53,247 nt of DNA, from the NCBI GenBank assembly GCA_050696075.1, contig JBOGUF010000084.1, forward strand, positions 1 through 53,247. Direction: 5' to 3'. Within the stretch, counting starts at the first letter, position 1, and each line of letters starts with the position of its first letter. This DNA is from JBOGUF01 sp050696075 (GTDB lineage Bacteria > Chloroflexota > Chloroflexia > Thermomicrobiales > UBA6265). The notes under the pieces are model-generated. The model was not told the DNA's origin and did not search any database. It was given only the letters and a program-made list of their open reading frames with translations. This document shows, piece after piece, positions 17,559-26,139 of this stretch. A program made the position numbers and the translations under genes.

Positions 17559-17822
17559 ATGAAGACCGACGTCGATATCCGCACTCTGCCCATGGTTTCG
17601 CCCGACGACGACGAGGAGACCTTTTGGCGAAAGGCCGCCGCGTTTGGCTTTCAGCGCCCAGAACAGATCGATCCCGACCAGGCCTGGTTTTGGACCCGCT
17701 CGTGGATAACCGGTGAGATCGAGGTGGAGATCGAGATTGCCGAGGGGCGAGGGACGATCTACTACTCGACCGAGGAATTCCTTGCCGCCCTAGATCAGAT
17801 GTCGAAGCATGCCGACGTATGA
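17559..17822 (+). CDS. Antitoxin-like protein paired with RelE-type toxin
   Basis: 87 acidic residues. The second half, QAWFWTRSWITGEIEVEIEIAEGRG followed by YYSTEEFLAALDQM, resembles the toxin-binding tail of AbrB/MazE-like antitoxins (WFW-W-GE-DIA-GR-EEFLA pattern). The usual N-terminal SpoVT/AbrB DNA-binding domain is not visible, which is odd. The ATG at 17559 follows GGAGG; an in-frame ATG at 17523 is possible. Its end overlaps the toxin gene by 14 bases, the classic coupling of such modules. Antitoxin role is inferred from pairing. Confidence 0.65.
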   Translation: MKTDVDIRTLPMVSPDDDEETFWRKAAAFGFQRPEQIDPDQAWFWTRSWITGEIEVEIEIAEGRGTIYYSTEEFLAALDQMSKHADV

Positions 17823-18099
17823 AACGAAGGCGCTCTTTGACAAGGCCTATGCGCGATTGACCCTCGACCAGCAGGAAACATTCAAGCGAGCCGTTCCAAA
17901 GCTCGTCCATGATCTTCGGCGAGGCGCATTTCGCAAGGGTCTACGTGTTAAACGGGTGCAAGGAAATCCCGGCGTTTGGGAAATGACCTGGGCCGATGAC
18001 GGCCGTGCAACGTTTGAGTACGGAGCGTCGGTGATTCCCGGAGAACCCCACATCATTTGGCGCCGAATTGGCGGCCACGAGATTTTCGACAATCCGTGA
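17809..18099 (+). CDS. RelE/ParE superfamily toxin-like protein
   Basis: 96 basic residues with the expected layout: two helices (FDKAYARLTLDQQETFKRAVPKL) and a sheet with KGLRVKRVQGNPGVWEMTWADDG, then RATFEYGA, and PHIIWRRIGGHEIFDNP at the end. This fits a RelE-type ribosome-dependent mRNA nuclease or a gyrase-targeting ParE homologue. It overlaps the putative antitoxin by 14 bases. Target and activity are not shown; the catalytic residues of RelE are poorly conserved in general. Confidence 0.75.
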   Translation: MPTYETKALFDKAYARLTLDQQETFKRAVPKLVHDLRRGAFRKGLRVKRVQGNPGVWEMTWADDGRATFEYGASVIPGEPHIIWRRIGGHEIFDNP

Positions 18100-18112
18100 G
18101 GGCAAGTCGCGC

Positions 18113-18871
18113 ATGTGCCACGAAAAGCTGATCGCGCCGGTCTCGGGGGGCGCGGGAACTGTCGAAGAACGCATCGAAGCGCCGGGCGAGGGGCGTTCCA
18201 TGCCCGCTTTCTTTGTGCGGCCCGATGTCGGGCCGTCGCCGGCGGTGCTGCTCATCCACGACATCTACGGCGCCAATGACTTCTACCACGACGTGGCGCG
18301 ACGGCTAGCGGCCGACGGATTCGTCGTCTTGCTGCCCGACCTCTTCGCGCGCGAGGGGCCGCTGCCGGAACCGACGCGCGAGGCGGCCTTCGCCCGGCGC
18401 GCGAAGCACAGCCAGGTCACGGCGCTGGCGGACATCGCCAAAGCCCTTGACTGGCTGAAGGCGCACGACGCGACGACCGGCAAGGTCGGCACGGTCGGGT
18501 TTTGTATGGGCGGCACACTCGGCTTCCTCGCCGCCGCGCGCGATCCATTGCCGGACGCAACCGTCGCCTACTACGGCTTTCCCAAAGGGCAGAAGACGGA
18601 GCTGGCGCCGCTGGCCCCACTCGACGAGCCAGAGCAGGTCAAAGCTCCACTCCTTGGACTCTGGGGCGACCAGGACGCCGGCGTGGGGATGGAGAACGTC
18701 GCGGCCTACGACGCGGCGCTGACCAGCGCCGGTGTGGCGCACGAGTTCGTCATCTACCCCGGCATCGGCCACGGCTTCCTCACCTTCGACCCGGATTCGC
18801 CGGCGTTCGACGGCGCGCGGGACTCGTACCGGCGGATGATCGCCTTCTTTCAGGACAAGCTCGCGGGATGA
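18113..18871 (+). CDS. Dienelactone hydrolase family protein
   Basis: Alpha/beta hydrolase of 252 residues with the DLH-type Cys nucleophile: GFCMGGTLGF (Cys131), acid in LWGDQDAG (Asp186 or 188) and His220 in GIGHGF. PAVLLIHDIYG and VVLLPDLFARE are further DLH marks. ATG 18113 lies 14 bases after the toxin stop. The end overlaps the HD gene start (ATGA), so the two are coupled. True substrates of most DLH paralogues are unknown; carboxymethylenebutenolidase activity is only the family name. Confidence 0.9.
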   Translation: MCHEKLIAPVSGGAGTVEERIEAPGEGRSMPAFFVRPDVGPSPAVLLIHDIYGANDFYHDVARRLAADGFVVLLPDLFAREGPLPEPTREAAFARRAKHSQVTALADIAKALDWLKAHDATTGKVGTVGFCMGGTLGFLAAARDPLPDATVAYYGFPKGQKTELAPLAPLDEPEQVKAPLLGLWGDQDAGVGMENVAAYDAALTSAGVAHEFVIYPGIGHGFLTFDPDSPAFDGARDSYRRMIAFFQDKLAG

Positions 18872-19533
18872 GCCTGAGCGACGCCGAGGCGGCCGGACTG
18901 GCGCGATTTCTCCACCGTGCCGGTCGGCTGAAGGTCGCCGCCCGCACCGGCTGGCTCGACCGCGGCATCCCACCCGAGTCGGCCGAGTCGGTCGCGGATC
19001 ACACTTTCCGTACCGCGTTGCTCGCCTGGCTGGCGGCCGACGCGGGACTTGACCGCGACCGTGTGCTTAAACTGGCGCTGATCCACGACCTGGCCGAGGC
19101 TGTCACCGGCGACCTCCCGCCCTACAACCCCGATCTCCTGCCGGACGAAGCGAACGACGATGCGCGCCGGACTTTTCTCGACCAGCGCCACATCCGCGAC
19201 GAAGCGCGGACGGCGTTTAAGCGCGACGCCGAGGCCGCGGCGATGGCCGACCTGACCGCCGATCTCCCCCCGGACCTCGCCGCCGAGATCAACGCCCTCT
19301 GGCACGAACTGGAGGACGGAACAAGCCCCGAGGCACGCTTCGTCAAGCAGGCAGACAAGCTCGAAACCTATCTTCAATCCCGCGAATATCTCGCCGATGA
19401 TCCCGACCGCCCGATGGCCTCCTTCGCCGCCGAAGTCGACGAGGTCATCGACGCGCCGAACCTCATCGCGTTGCAGAAAGCGATCAACTCAGCCCTGCCG
19501 TACCTGCCTGACCCTTCGGCTGCCACCGAGTGA
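18868..19533 (+). CDS. HD domain phosphohydrolase (YfbR/HDDC2-like)
   Basis: 221-residue metal-dependent phosphohydrolase. The HD signature is complete: H45 in ESVADHTFR, HD at 73-74 in LALIHDLAEA, GDLPPYN after it, and the last Asp in VKQADKLETYL. This set matches the 5'-deoxynucleotidase YfbR/HDDC2 group that removes phosphate from dNMPs. ATG overlaps the TGA of the hydrolase upstream. The 3' end overlaps the convergent vapC-like gene by 50 bases. Substrate is inferred from the family. Confidence 0.88.
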   Translation: MSLSDAEAAGLARFLHRAGRLKVAARTGWLDRGIPPESAESVADHTFRTALLAWLAADAGLDRDRVLKLALIHDLAEAVTGDLPPYNPDLLPDEANDDARRTFLDQRHIRDEARTAFKRDAEAAAMADLTADLPPDLAAEINALWHELEDGTSPEARFVKQADKLETYLQSREYLADDPDRPMASFAAEVDEVIDAPNLIALQKAINSALPYLPDPSAATE

Positions 19534-19939
19534 CGAATGGAAGTCGCGCGAGATCGTCGTCGAACGTTGCCAGTGGAACGCCGAGCCGTTCGGCGCGGGC
19601 AGCCACGATTGAGTCAGCGAACTCCAGCTTGGGGTTGGCTACGTAGATGTCGAGTGCCCTCAGGTACAGTCGCTTTTCGCCGCGCGGTAGTTTCATGCCG
19701 GGCATGCGGAGGATTGGAGCCAGATACGCGGCAATCTCGGGCGCCGGCACGTTGTAATGCTTCCGCGACGCGAGGACATAGGCAACTTCGTGGAGTACGA
19801 CCTCGGTCGTCGTCACATCCTCTTGACCACGCTCGACCGCATCGAAGAGCGCCGATGCCATCTCCTGCATGGAACGAGTCTCTGGTGACGTTGGCTCGAC
19901 GAGATAGCGCAGAAAGACGTTGGCGTCCAGGAAGATCAT
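19484..19939 (-). CDS. PIN domain toxin (VapC-like)
   Basis: 151-residue PIN-domain ribonuclease. Acid cluster: D5 in MIFLDANVFLRYL, E46 in TTTEVVLHEVAYVL, D109 in LEFADSIVAARAE and the DDD of LATFDDDLA (126-129). Length is near the usual 130-150. Its ATG overlaps the stop of the AbrB-type antitoxin (ATGA). The toxin should cleave tRNA or rRNA when free. The 3' end runs 50 bases into the convergent HD gene. Confidence 0.9.
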   Translation of the reverse strand: MIFLDANVFLRYLVEPTSPETRSMQEMASALFDAVERGQEDVTTTEVVLHEVAYVLASRKHYNVPAPEIAAYLAPILRMPGMKLPRGEKRLYLRALDIYVANPKLEFADSIVAARAERLGVPLATFDDDLARLPFVTRWQPKGQAGTAGLS

Positions 19940-20211
19940 CGGCGTTCCAAACGCCGAACGATCTCGTCCACCCGCTCATTGAGCGCCTCGTTGATCTGGT
20001 CCTCGAAGTCGACTGTCTCGCAACCCGGCAACGGCGGCACCACGCCGCGTAGGGCGGCGACCGTGAACCGCGCCGGACGCAACTCCACCCTGCCGTCGTC
20101 CTCAAGCACGAACGTCACCTTGTCAGTGGTGCCGACGCCGAGATGGCGACGCACTTCAACCGGGATCGTGACCTGGCCTTTGCTCGTAATGGTGGAAACG
20201 ATCTCTCTCAT
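19936..20211 (-). CDS. AbrB/SpoVT-type antitoxin (VapB-like)
   Basis: 91-residue antitoxin. Residues 1-45, STITSKGQVTIPVEVRRHLG and the following TFVLEDDGRVELRP, are the swapped-hairpin AbrB DNA-binding domain; the rest (DFEDQINEALNERVDEIVRRLE) is the helical toxin-binding tail. Strong ribosome site GGGAGGGAAG before ATG. A palindrome over its own promoter suggests autoregulation by the toxin-antitoxin complex. Coupled with the PIN toxin by ATGA. Confidence 0.9.
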   Translation of the reverse strand: MREIVSTITSKGQVTIPVEVRRHLGVGTTDKVTFVLEDDGRVELRPARFTVAALRGVVPPLPGCETVDFEDQINEALNERVDEIVRRLERR

Positions 20212-20242
20212 CTTCCCTCCCGTCCGCGTTCGATCTGGGCGA

Positions 20243-20279
20243 GTAAGGACATTGTAACACTGTCCTTACCTCTGAACAA
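20243..20279 (-). promoter_or_regulatory. vapBC-like promoter with operator palindrome
   Basis: Minus-strand TTGTTC (20274-20279), 17-base spacer, TACAAT (20251-20256). The palindrome GTAAGGACA-N9-TGTCCTTAC (20243-20269) covers the -10 box, so a bound AbrB-type antitoxin would block the promoter. It lies ~40 bases before the antitoxin ATG. Confidence 0.7.
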
Positions 20280-20375
20280 TTGGTCATGTGAGCGATGGTA
20301 TTCTGAGGCCGTCGCCCGATGGCGTATCCTTTCCCCCATTGACCTGATCCACACGGAGGCGAGATCAACAGGCTG

Positions 20376-20930
20376 ATGGCGACGGTGCATGATTTTCCGT
20401 CCTCGACCGGGGAGGTGCCGTGCACCTACCACCCGAACGTGCAGACGCGCCTGCGCTGCTCCCGCTGCGGCAAGCCGATCTGCCCCCGCTGCGGCGTGCG
20501 GACGCCGGTCGGGCTTCGCTGCCCGGAGTGCGCTGGCGTGCGCGGGCTCCCCACCTACCGCACCGAATCGACGACGCTGCTCAAGGCCGGGGGCATCGGA
20601 TTGGCGGTAGCGATTGCCGTCGGCGCTCTCTGGGCCTATGCCCCGGATTGGGGTTTCTACCTCTCGCTCTTGCTCGGGTTCGGCGTGGCCGAGGCGATGG
20701 CCTGGGCCAGCAAGGCGAAACGCGGGCTCGATCTGCAACTGCTTGGCATGGCGATCGTCGCGGTCGGCCTCGTGGTCAGCCGCGTGTTGTTGGCGCAGCG
20801 GCTCGGCATCCCCTGGGAGTTCGTCAGCGAGATGGTGCCCGGCGTCGAACGGGCGCTCCACATCCAATTCAGCCCGGACGGCATCTTCGCCGCCCTGAGT
20901 TTTGCGATCATCTGGATTCGGTTCCGGTAA
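20376..20930 (+). CDS. B-box zinc-finger membrane protein
   Basis: 184 residues: an N-terminal Cys/His cluster, CTYHPNVQTRLRCSRCGKPI then CPRCGVRTPVGLRCPEC, fits a B-box-type zinc finger, followed by about four membrane helices (LKAGGIGLAVAIAVGALWAY, FYLSLLLGFGVAEAMAW, LLGMAIVAVGLVVSRVLL and a last helix). Proteins of this layout are common in Chloroflexota next to rhomboid-like genes; function unknown. It lies 12 bases upstream of murJ and is probably cotranscribed. GGAGGCGA is ~15 bases before the ATG. Confidence 0.75.
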   Translation: MATVHDFPSSTGEVPCTYHPNVQTRLRCSRCGKPICPRCGVRTPVGLRCPECAGVRGLPTYRTESTTLLKAGGIGLAVAIAVGALWAYAPDWGFYLSLLLGFGVAEAMAWASKAKRGLDLQLLGMAIVAVGLVVSRVLLAQRLGIPWEFVSEMVPGVERALHIQFSPDGIFAALSFAIIWIRFR

Positions 20931-20942
20931 GCCGGTGACTTC

Positions 20943-22619
20943 GTGCCTCGCTTCTTGAACCGGCCGCGCGGCAATCCCCCGTTGTCCGCCGCCGGCGACG
21001 GTTCGGTGAGCGCCGCGCCGGTCCGCTCTGGCATCGCGGCCGCGGCGATCGTGATCATGCTCGGCAACGTCCTGAGCCGGGTGCTCGGCTTGGTCCGCGA
21101 GCAACTCGCCGCCGGGCTCTTCGGTACCGGCGACCCGATCGCCGCCTTTACCATCGCCGACAACGTTCACACCCTCCTCTTTGACCTTTTGATCAGCGGC
21201 ACCCTTCAAGCGGCGCTGATTCCGGTACTGGCGGCCAGCGTCGCGTCCGATCTGGCGAGCCGCGCCGAGCTGCGGCGCATCGCCGGGGCGCTGCTCGCTC
21301 TCTTCGCCATCGTCGGCGGTGTCGTCGTCGTCCTGGCCTTGGTCTTCGCGCCGGTCGTCGTCGACGCCATGACCGCGCTCGGCGGCGACGCCGGCGGCCG
21401 CGACCCGGAGACGACTGAGCTGACGGTGACGCTCGTCCGCCTGATCCTCCCGGCCGTCTTTTGCCTCGGCGTCAGCACGATCCTGATGGGTGTGCTCTAT
21501 GCGCTCGGACGGGTAACGGCGCCCGCGTTGGGGATCGCGGTCCGCAACGCCGCGGTCGTCGTGGCGATGCTCCTCTTTGCCGATGCGCTCGGGGTCAAGA
21601 GCATGGCCGTCGGGGTCGTGGTTGGCGCGCTCGCGATCGTCGCCATGCAACTGGTGCCGCTCTACCGGGCGGATGCGTTGCCCCGGCCGAACCTCGACTT
21701 TGGTCACCCCGCGGTCCGCCAGGTGTTGCGACTCTACCTGCCGATCTTCCTCGGCCTCCTGGTCAACACCGTCGCCGTCGTGATCGATCGGAACCTGGCC
21801 TGGGGCGCCGAGCGGGACGCCCTGGGCGCGATGCGGTACGCAACAACATTGGTCCAGATGGTCCTCGGCTTGGTCGCGGCGGCGATCTCGCTCGCCGCGC
21901 TGCCGACCCTCTCCCGTCACTTCGCCGCCGGCGACGAAGCGGCCTTCATGGGCACCCTGGGGCGGGCGCTGGCGATGGTCACCGTCCTGATCGTGCCGGT
22001 GGTCCTCGGGCTGGCAGCGGTGGCCCAGCCGGCGGTCTCGCTCATCTTCCAGCACGGCGAAACGGATGCCGCCGGCGCCCGCCTGATCGTGATCGCGCTC
22101 CTTGGCTACCTTCCCGGCACCCTCTGCGCCGCCTACGATCAAGTCCTGATCTTCGCCTTCTACGCCCGGCAGAACACGCGCGCCCCGGTCGTCGTCGGCG
22201 TCCTGGCGGTGCTCGTCTACTTCGTCGTCGCCTTCTCGCTGGTCGATTGGCTCGGCATGCTCGGACTCGTCATCGCCAACTCCGCCCAGTTCGCGGCGCA
22301 CGTCGCGGTGATGTTCTGGCTCGCCCGGCGATCCTTCGGCTGGACCGCGAGTGCGCGGCTACGCCGGACCGCCGGGTCTTGCCTCGTCGGCGGCACCGGC
22401 TGCGCCCTCGCGGCGCTCGCCCTGTGGCTCACCCTACGCGCTGGTCTCCCGGAGGCCGACGGGTGGCAGGAGATCGGCCGCGAACTGCTCCTCCTTGGAC
22501 TGCCGATTGTCGCCGGAGGAGCCGTCTACATCGCCGTGCTCCATCGCCAAGGCGTCGAGGAACTGGCAACGCTCCGCCGCGCAATCCTGGGTCGCTTCCT
22601 GCCACGACTCGCCGAATGA
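20943..22619 (+). CDS. murJ: MurJ/MviN-type lipid II flippase
   Basis: Polytopic MOP-superfamily protein of 558 residues with about fourteen helices, needed to flip the peptidoglycan precursor lipid II. Family marks: NVLSRVLGLVREQLAAGLFG near residues 40-60, ADNVHTLLFDLLISGTLQAALIPV, and TLSRHFAAGD in the middle, all typical of MviN. The start is a GTG at 20943 with a weak upstream site, so coupling to the zinc-finger gene is possible. Members may also export other polyprenyl-linked sugars; identity of the substrate is inferred. Confidence 0.88.
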   Translation: MPRFLNRPRGNPPLSAAGDGSVSAAPVRSGIAAAAIVIMLGNVLSRVLGLVREQLAAGLFGTGDPIAAFTIADNVHTLLFDLLISGTLQAALIPVLAASVASDLASRAELRRIAGALLALFAIVGGVVVVLALVFAPVVVDAMTALGGDAGGRDPETTELTVTLVRLILPAVFCLGVSTILMGVLYALGRVTAPALGIAVRNAAVVVAMLLFADALGVKSMAVGVVVGALAIVAMQLVPLYRADALPRPNLDFGHPAVRQVLRLYLPIFLGLLVNTVAVVIDRNLAWGAERDALGAMRYATTLVQMVLGLVAAAISLAALPTLSRHFAAGDEAAFMGTLGRALAMVTVLIVPVVLGLAAVAQPAVSLIFQHGETDAAGARLIVIALLGYLPGTLCAAYDQVLIFAFYARQNTRAPVVVGVLAVLVYFVVAFSLVDWLGMLGLVIANSAQFAAHVAVMFWLARRSFGWTASARLRRTAGSCLVGGTGCALAALALWLTLRAGLPEADGWQEIGRELLLLGLPIVAGGAVYIAVLHRQGVEELATLRRAILGRFLPRLAE

Positions 22620-22636
22620 CGTCACGCGCCCGCCTA

Positions 22637-23842
22637 TCACCGCCTTCCGTCCATCCGCTGCCCCACGTACACCTCCGCGATCCGCCGCGTCTCGTGCCAG
22701 ACGTCGCGCAACGGGACGTCAGCGGCGCGGGCGATCCGTGCGCAGTCGTCGTACTCGGGGGCGACGTCGATGACGCGCCCCTGCCAACCCCGCAACTTCA
22801 CCCGCACGTCGCCCCAACGGGTGACGACCGTTTCGATCCGGCGGGCGGCCTTGGTGCGCTCGACACGGGTGGCGCGAACGCCTAGGGTCGTGCTGTTCTC
22901 GATCAGCGCGTGCTCGACGTGCGGCCGGCGTTCGGCGGTGCAGAGAATGCCGACGACCGTGGCCGGACGCCCCTTCTTCATCGTCGCCGGCGTCAGCCAC
23001 ACGTCGAGCGCGCCGGCCTCGAAAAGACGCTCAATTAGCAGCTCGAACCCCTGTGGGCTCATGTCGTCGATGTTCGTCTCTAACACCAAGTCATCGCCCG
23101 CCGAGCCGGGATCGGCCGCCTCGCCGATCCAAACCCGGAGCGCGTTCGGCCACGGTAATTCCAGCGTGCCGAACCCGTAGCCGACCGCGGAGGGCGCAAA
23201 ATCAGGCCGGGAGAAGGTTGCCAGGGTGGTCAGAATCGCCGCGCCCGTCGGCGTCAGCAACTCCGCCGACACCGGCTCGCCGCCCGGATCGCGACCGGCG
23301 ACCGGCGCCTTGGAGCGAGCCAGCAGGGCGGCGGTCGCCGGCGCCGGTACCGGCAGCAGCCCGTGCTGGGTGCGGGCAAAGCCGGCGCCCACGCGCGGTG
23401 GGCCGGAGTAGACACGCTCGATCCCCAACAGCGAGAGGCCAATCGCCGCGCCACAGATGTCGACGATTGCGTCGATGCCCCCGACCTCGTGAAAATGCAC
23501 CGTCTCCGGGTCGACGCCATGCACCGCCGCCTCGGCCTCTGCCAGGTTGCGGAAGATGGCCAGCGCCCGCTCCTTCATCGACGGTTCAAGGCGTGACCCT
23601 TCGATCAGCCCTCGAATCGTGGACCAATCGCGTACGGCCTGGTCGTCGCGGACGACAACATGAACGCGCGTGCCGCGAATCGCGTGCTGGCTGACCGACT
23701 CAGACCGCAGCTCAAAGCCGCCGACGTCCAACTTACGGAGATCGCGCTGTAGGTCAGCCAGCGGCAGGCCGGCGTCAACCAACGCGCCGAGCACCATGTC
23801 GCCGCTGGCACCTGAATAGGGATCGAACAAGGCGATACGCAT
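22637..23842 (-). CDS. larC: Nickel-pincer cofactor biosynthesis protein LarC
   Basis: 401-residue DUF111 family protein that inserts nickel into the pyridinium-dithiocarboxylate cofactor of lactate racemase-like enzymes. Marks: LFDPYSGASGDMVLGALVDAG at the N-terminus, VHFHEVGGIDAIVDI, and VLETNIDDMSPQ before a C-terminal domain with WLTPATMKKGRP. It is one continuous frame, unlike the two-part larC1/larC2 of lactobacilli. ATG 23842 is preferred to the ATG at 23851 because AAGGA is spaced eight bases from it. No larA, larB or larE is in this window. Confidence 0.9.
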   Translation of the reverse strand: MRIALFDPYSGASGDMVLGALVDAGLPLADLQRDLRKLDVGGFELRSESVSQHAIRGTRVHVVVRDDQAVRDWSTIRGLIEGSRLEPSMKERALAIFRNLAEAEAAVHGVDPETVHFHEVGGIDAIVDICGAAIGLSLLGIERVYSGPPRVGAGFARTQHGLLPVPAPATAALLARSKAPVAGRDPGGEPVSAELLTPTGAAILTTLATFSRPDFAPSAVGYGFGTLELPWPNALRVWIGEAADPGSAGDDLVLETNIDDMSPQGFELLIERLFEAGALDVWLTPATMKKGRPATVVGILCTAERRPHVEHALIENSTTLGVRATRVERTKAARRIETVVTRWGDVRVKLRGWQGRVIDVAPEYDDCARIARAADVPLRDVWHETRRIAEVYVGQRMDGRR

Positions 23843-23880
23843 CAGTGGCATCCTTTGCGGTGAAGACCGAATCGGTTACC

Positions 23881-23946
23881 GGGCGCACGGCCGTGCGCCC
23901 CTACGAGCAATCGGTATTGTAGGGGCGCACGGCCGTGCACCCGCCC
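23881..23946. repeat. Inverted pair of GC palindromic repeats
   Basis: GGGCGCACGGCCGTGCGCCC with a CTAC tail at 23881-23904, and its reverse complement with small changes at 23919-23946. The two copies form a large hairpin around GAGCAATCGGTATT. It lies between the divergent larC and the hydrolase, so it may separate their transcription units. Confidence 0.7.
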
Positions 23947-24017
23947 GCATTCCTGGCGCTCAGCTTCTGCTACCATCCCACGCATTCCGGAACGCTGTTG
24001 ACGACGAGGAGCGAACC

Positions 24018-24941
24018 ATGGCCGAGCACGTATCAAACGAGGCGGCAATCGCAACCGCGACGGCGCGGCGGTTCGGCGGCCAGTCGATGACGGCGACGTT
24101 GCGCTCCGTCCTGCTACGCCGTCCGGCGCGACCCGCGACCGGGGAGGAGTGGCGCGATTTCGGGTATGTCCACCCGGTCGATCCTGAACTGGCCGAGCGC
24201 GAGCACGCGGCGCTGCGAGAACTCCTCACCGGGGCAAACGTCGAGGTGATCGAGGATGGCCCCGATCCGGACGGGCTGCTCGACGCGGTTTTCGCCTTCG
24301 ATCCCTCCTACATCACCGACCATGGCGCGATCATCTTGCGGCCGGGCAAGGCGCTCCGGCAGGCCGAGGCGGCGTTGACGGCGCGGACCTATGAGCGGAT
24401 CGGCGTCCCCATCCTGGGGTGGATCAAGGAACCGGGCACGGTCGAAGGGGGCGACTGCTTCTGGATCGATGCGCGGACGCTGGCGGTCGGGCGCGGCTAC
24501 CGGACGAACGGCGAGGGTATCCGGCAGTTGCGCGAGATCCTGGCCGGTATCGACGTCGACCTCTTCGCCTACGACTTGCCCCATTGGCACGGACCTGGAG
24601 CATGCCTGCACCTGCTCTCTCTGATCAGCCCGGTCGCGGCGGACCTGGCGGTAATCTATCGCTCGCTGATGCCGGTGCGGCTGGTTGAGACGCTGGAAGA
24701 ACGCGGCTGGCGCTTCGTCGACCTTCCCGACGAGGAGTTCGCTTCGATGGGTGGCAATGTCCTGGCGCTCGGCCCCGGTCAATGCCTGATGCTCGACGGC
24801 AACCCCGAAACACGGCGGCGGCTGGAGGCCGCCGGCTGCGAGGTACGGATCTACCAGGGACAAGAAATCTCCCTCAACCGTGAAGGCGGGCCGACCTGCC
24901 TGACGCGGCCGTTGTGGCGGGAGATCGTTGCGACCGCCTGA
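24018..24941 (+). CDS. Amidinotransferase-fold hydrolase (DDAH/arginine deiminase-like)
   Basis: 307-residue guanidino-modifying enzyme. Visible blocks: GTVEGGDCFWIDARTLAVGRG (substrate Glu and Asp), HWHGPGACLHLLSLI (active-site His) and the catalytic Cys in GGPTCLTRPLWRE near residue 293. This set matches dimethylarginine dimethylaminohydrolase and related enzymes, which release an amine from N-methylated arginine or citrulline-type substrates. GAGGAGC is spaced six bases from the ATG. Next gene starts within its end (14-base overlap). Exact substrate is unknown. Confidence 0.85.
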   Translation: MAEHVSNEAAIATATARRFGGQSMTATLRSVLLRRPARPATGEEWRDFGYVHPVDPELAEREHAALRELLTGANVEVIEDGPDPDGLLDAVFAFDPSYITDHGAIILRPGKALRQAEAALTARTYERIGVPILGWIKEPGTVEGGDCFWIDARTLAVGRGYRTNGEGIRQLREILAGIDVDLFAYDLPHWHGPGACLHLLSLISPVAADLAVIYRSLMPVRLVETLEERGWRFVDLPDEEFASMGGNVLALGPGQCLMLDGNPETRRRLEAAGCEVRIYQGQEISLNREGGPTCLTRPLWREIVATA

Positions 24942-26124
24942 CACTGGCGGGGATGCGCGCGACGTGGCCAGCGACCCCCTTGACGCTGCCAACGACCCGC
25001 TCTCGTTCGAGCGCCAGCGCTTGGACGAGGAGGCGCCCAGTGTCGAGCTGCGCGACGTGCGTAAAGTCTACGGGGCAGTCGTCGCGGTCGCCGGCATCTC
25101 GCTGGTGGTGGCGCGCGGCGAGTTCGTCACGTTGCTCGGCCCGTCAGGCTGCGGCAAGACGACGACCCTGCGCGTCATCGGCGGGTTCGAGCCGCCGACC
25201 GCCGGGTCAGTGCTGATTGACGGCCAGGAGATGGCCGCGTTGCCGCCCTACCGCCGGCCGGTAAACACCGTCTTCCAAGACTACGCGCTCTTTCCCCACA
25301 TGTCGGTGGGCAAGAACATCGCCTACGGTCTCGCGATGGCCCGCCTGCCGCGCAAGGAGCGGCGGCGACGCGTCGACGACGCGCTGGAGCTCGTGCGCTT
25401 GCCGCACATCGAGCACCGCCGGCCGGCCGAGCTTTCCGGTGGGCAGCAGCAGCGCGTGGCGCTGGCGCGGGCGCTGGTCAACCGGCCCCGCGTCCTCCTG
25501 CTCGACGAGCCGCTGGGCGCGCTCGATCTCAAGCTGCGGCAAACGATGCAGCGCGAACTGAAGCGGATCAACCGCGAGGTCGGGATCACCTTCATCTATG
25601 TCACCCACGACCAGGAGGAGGCGCTCACCATGTCCGACCGGATCGCGGTGATGAACGAAGGTCGCATCCTCCAAGTCGGCGCCTCGGACGACATCTACGA
25701 GCGACCTCGCAACCGGTTCGTCGCCGACTTCATCGGCCAAACCAATTTCCTCGACGGGCTGGTCCTTGACGTCGATGCCGGTCTGGTCACCGTGGAGATC
25801 GTCGGCTCTGGCAGGGTGCGCGGACAGGCGCCGGCCGGCATGGAGCCGCGCGGTGTGGTGACCGTGGCGGTCCGTCCCGAAAAGATCGCCTTCGCCGACG
25901 ACTTCGGGGATTTCGGCCCGCCGGACGGGTGGAGCGTGCTCGCCTGCACCGTCGCCGAGCTCGTCTACCTCGGCACGCACACCCAGCACGTCGTGCGTCT
26001 CCCCGGCGGTACCCGGGTCGTCGTCCACCGCCAAAACCGCTCCCTCGCCGACGACCGCCTCTCCCCCGGCGAAAAGACCGACATCGCCTTCGATCCTCAG
26101 GCCGCCACAATCCTAATGGATTAG
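24928..26124 (+). CDS. potA: ABC importer ATPase, PotA/spermidine-putrescine type
   Basis: 398-residue ATPase: Walker A LLGPSGCGKTTTLR, Q-loop VFQDYALFPHMSVGKNI, signature LSGGQQQRVALARAL, Walker B VLLLDEPLGALD, then the C-terminal TOBE_2 domain (VRPEKI, VYLGTHTQHVV). Start is uncertain: TTG 24928 overlapping the hydrolase gene, or GTG 24964, both give a short extension before the domain. The usual potB, potC and potD are absent: a gene fragment split by an IS follows directly. It may serve permeases elsewhere or be a truncated operon. The polyamine/amine substrate is inferred from subfamily only. Confidence 0.88.
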   Translation: MRPPDTGGDARDVASDPLDAANDPLSFERQRLDEEAPSVELRDVRKVYGAVVAVAGISLVVARGEFVTLLGPSGCGKTTTLRVIGGFEPPTAGSVLIDGQEMAALPPYRRPVNTVFQDYALFPHMSVGKNIAYGLAMARLPRKERRRRVDDALELVRLPHIEHRRPAELSGGQQQRVALARALVNRPRVLLLDEPLGALDLKLRQTMQRELKRINREVGITFIYVTHDQEEALTMSDRIAVMNEGRILQVGASDDIYERPRNRFVADFIGQTNFLDGLVLDVDAGLVTVEIVGSGRVRGQAPAGMEPRGVVTVAVRPEKIAFADDFGDFGPPDGWSVLACTVAELVYLGTHTQHVVRLPGGTRVVVHRQNRSLADDRLSPGEKTDIAFDPQAATILMD

Positions 26125-26139
26125 ACGAGAGTAGAGCGG

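Noticed and set aside
20208..22301. Open frame of nearly 700 codons on the minus strand
   Set aside because: It covers murJ and the zinc-finger gene in antisense, is rich in R, D, E, H and Q and has no motif. A GC shadow.
24928..26124. The DDAH-type gene and PotA as an antiphage or defence pair
   Set aside because: Both are common metabolic families and there is no defence-type partner nearby.
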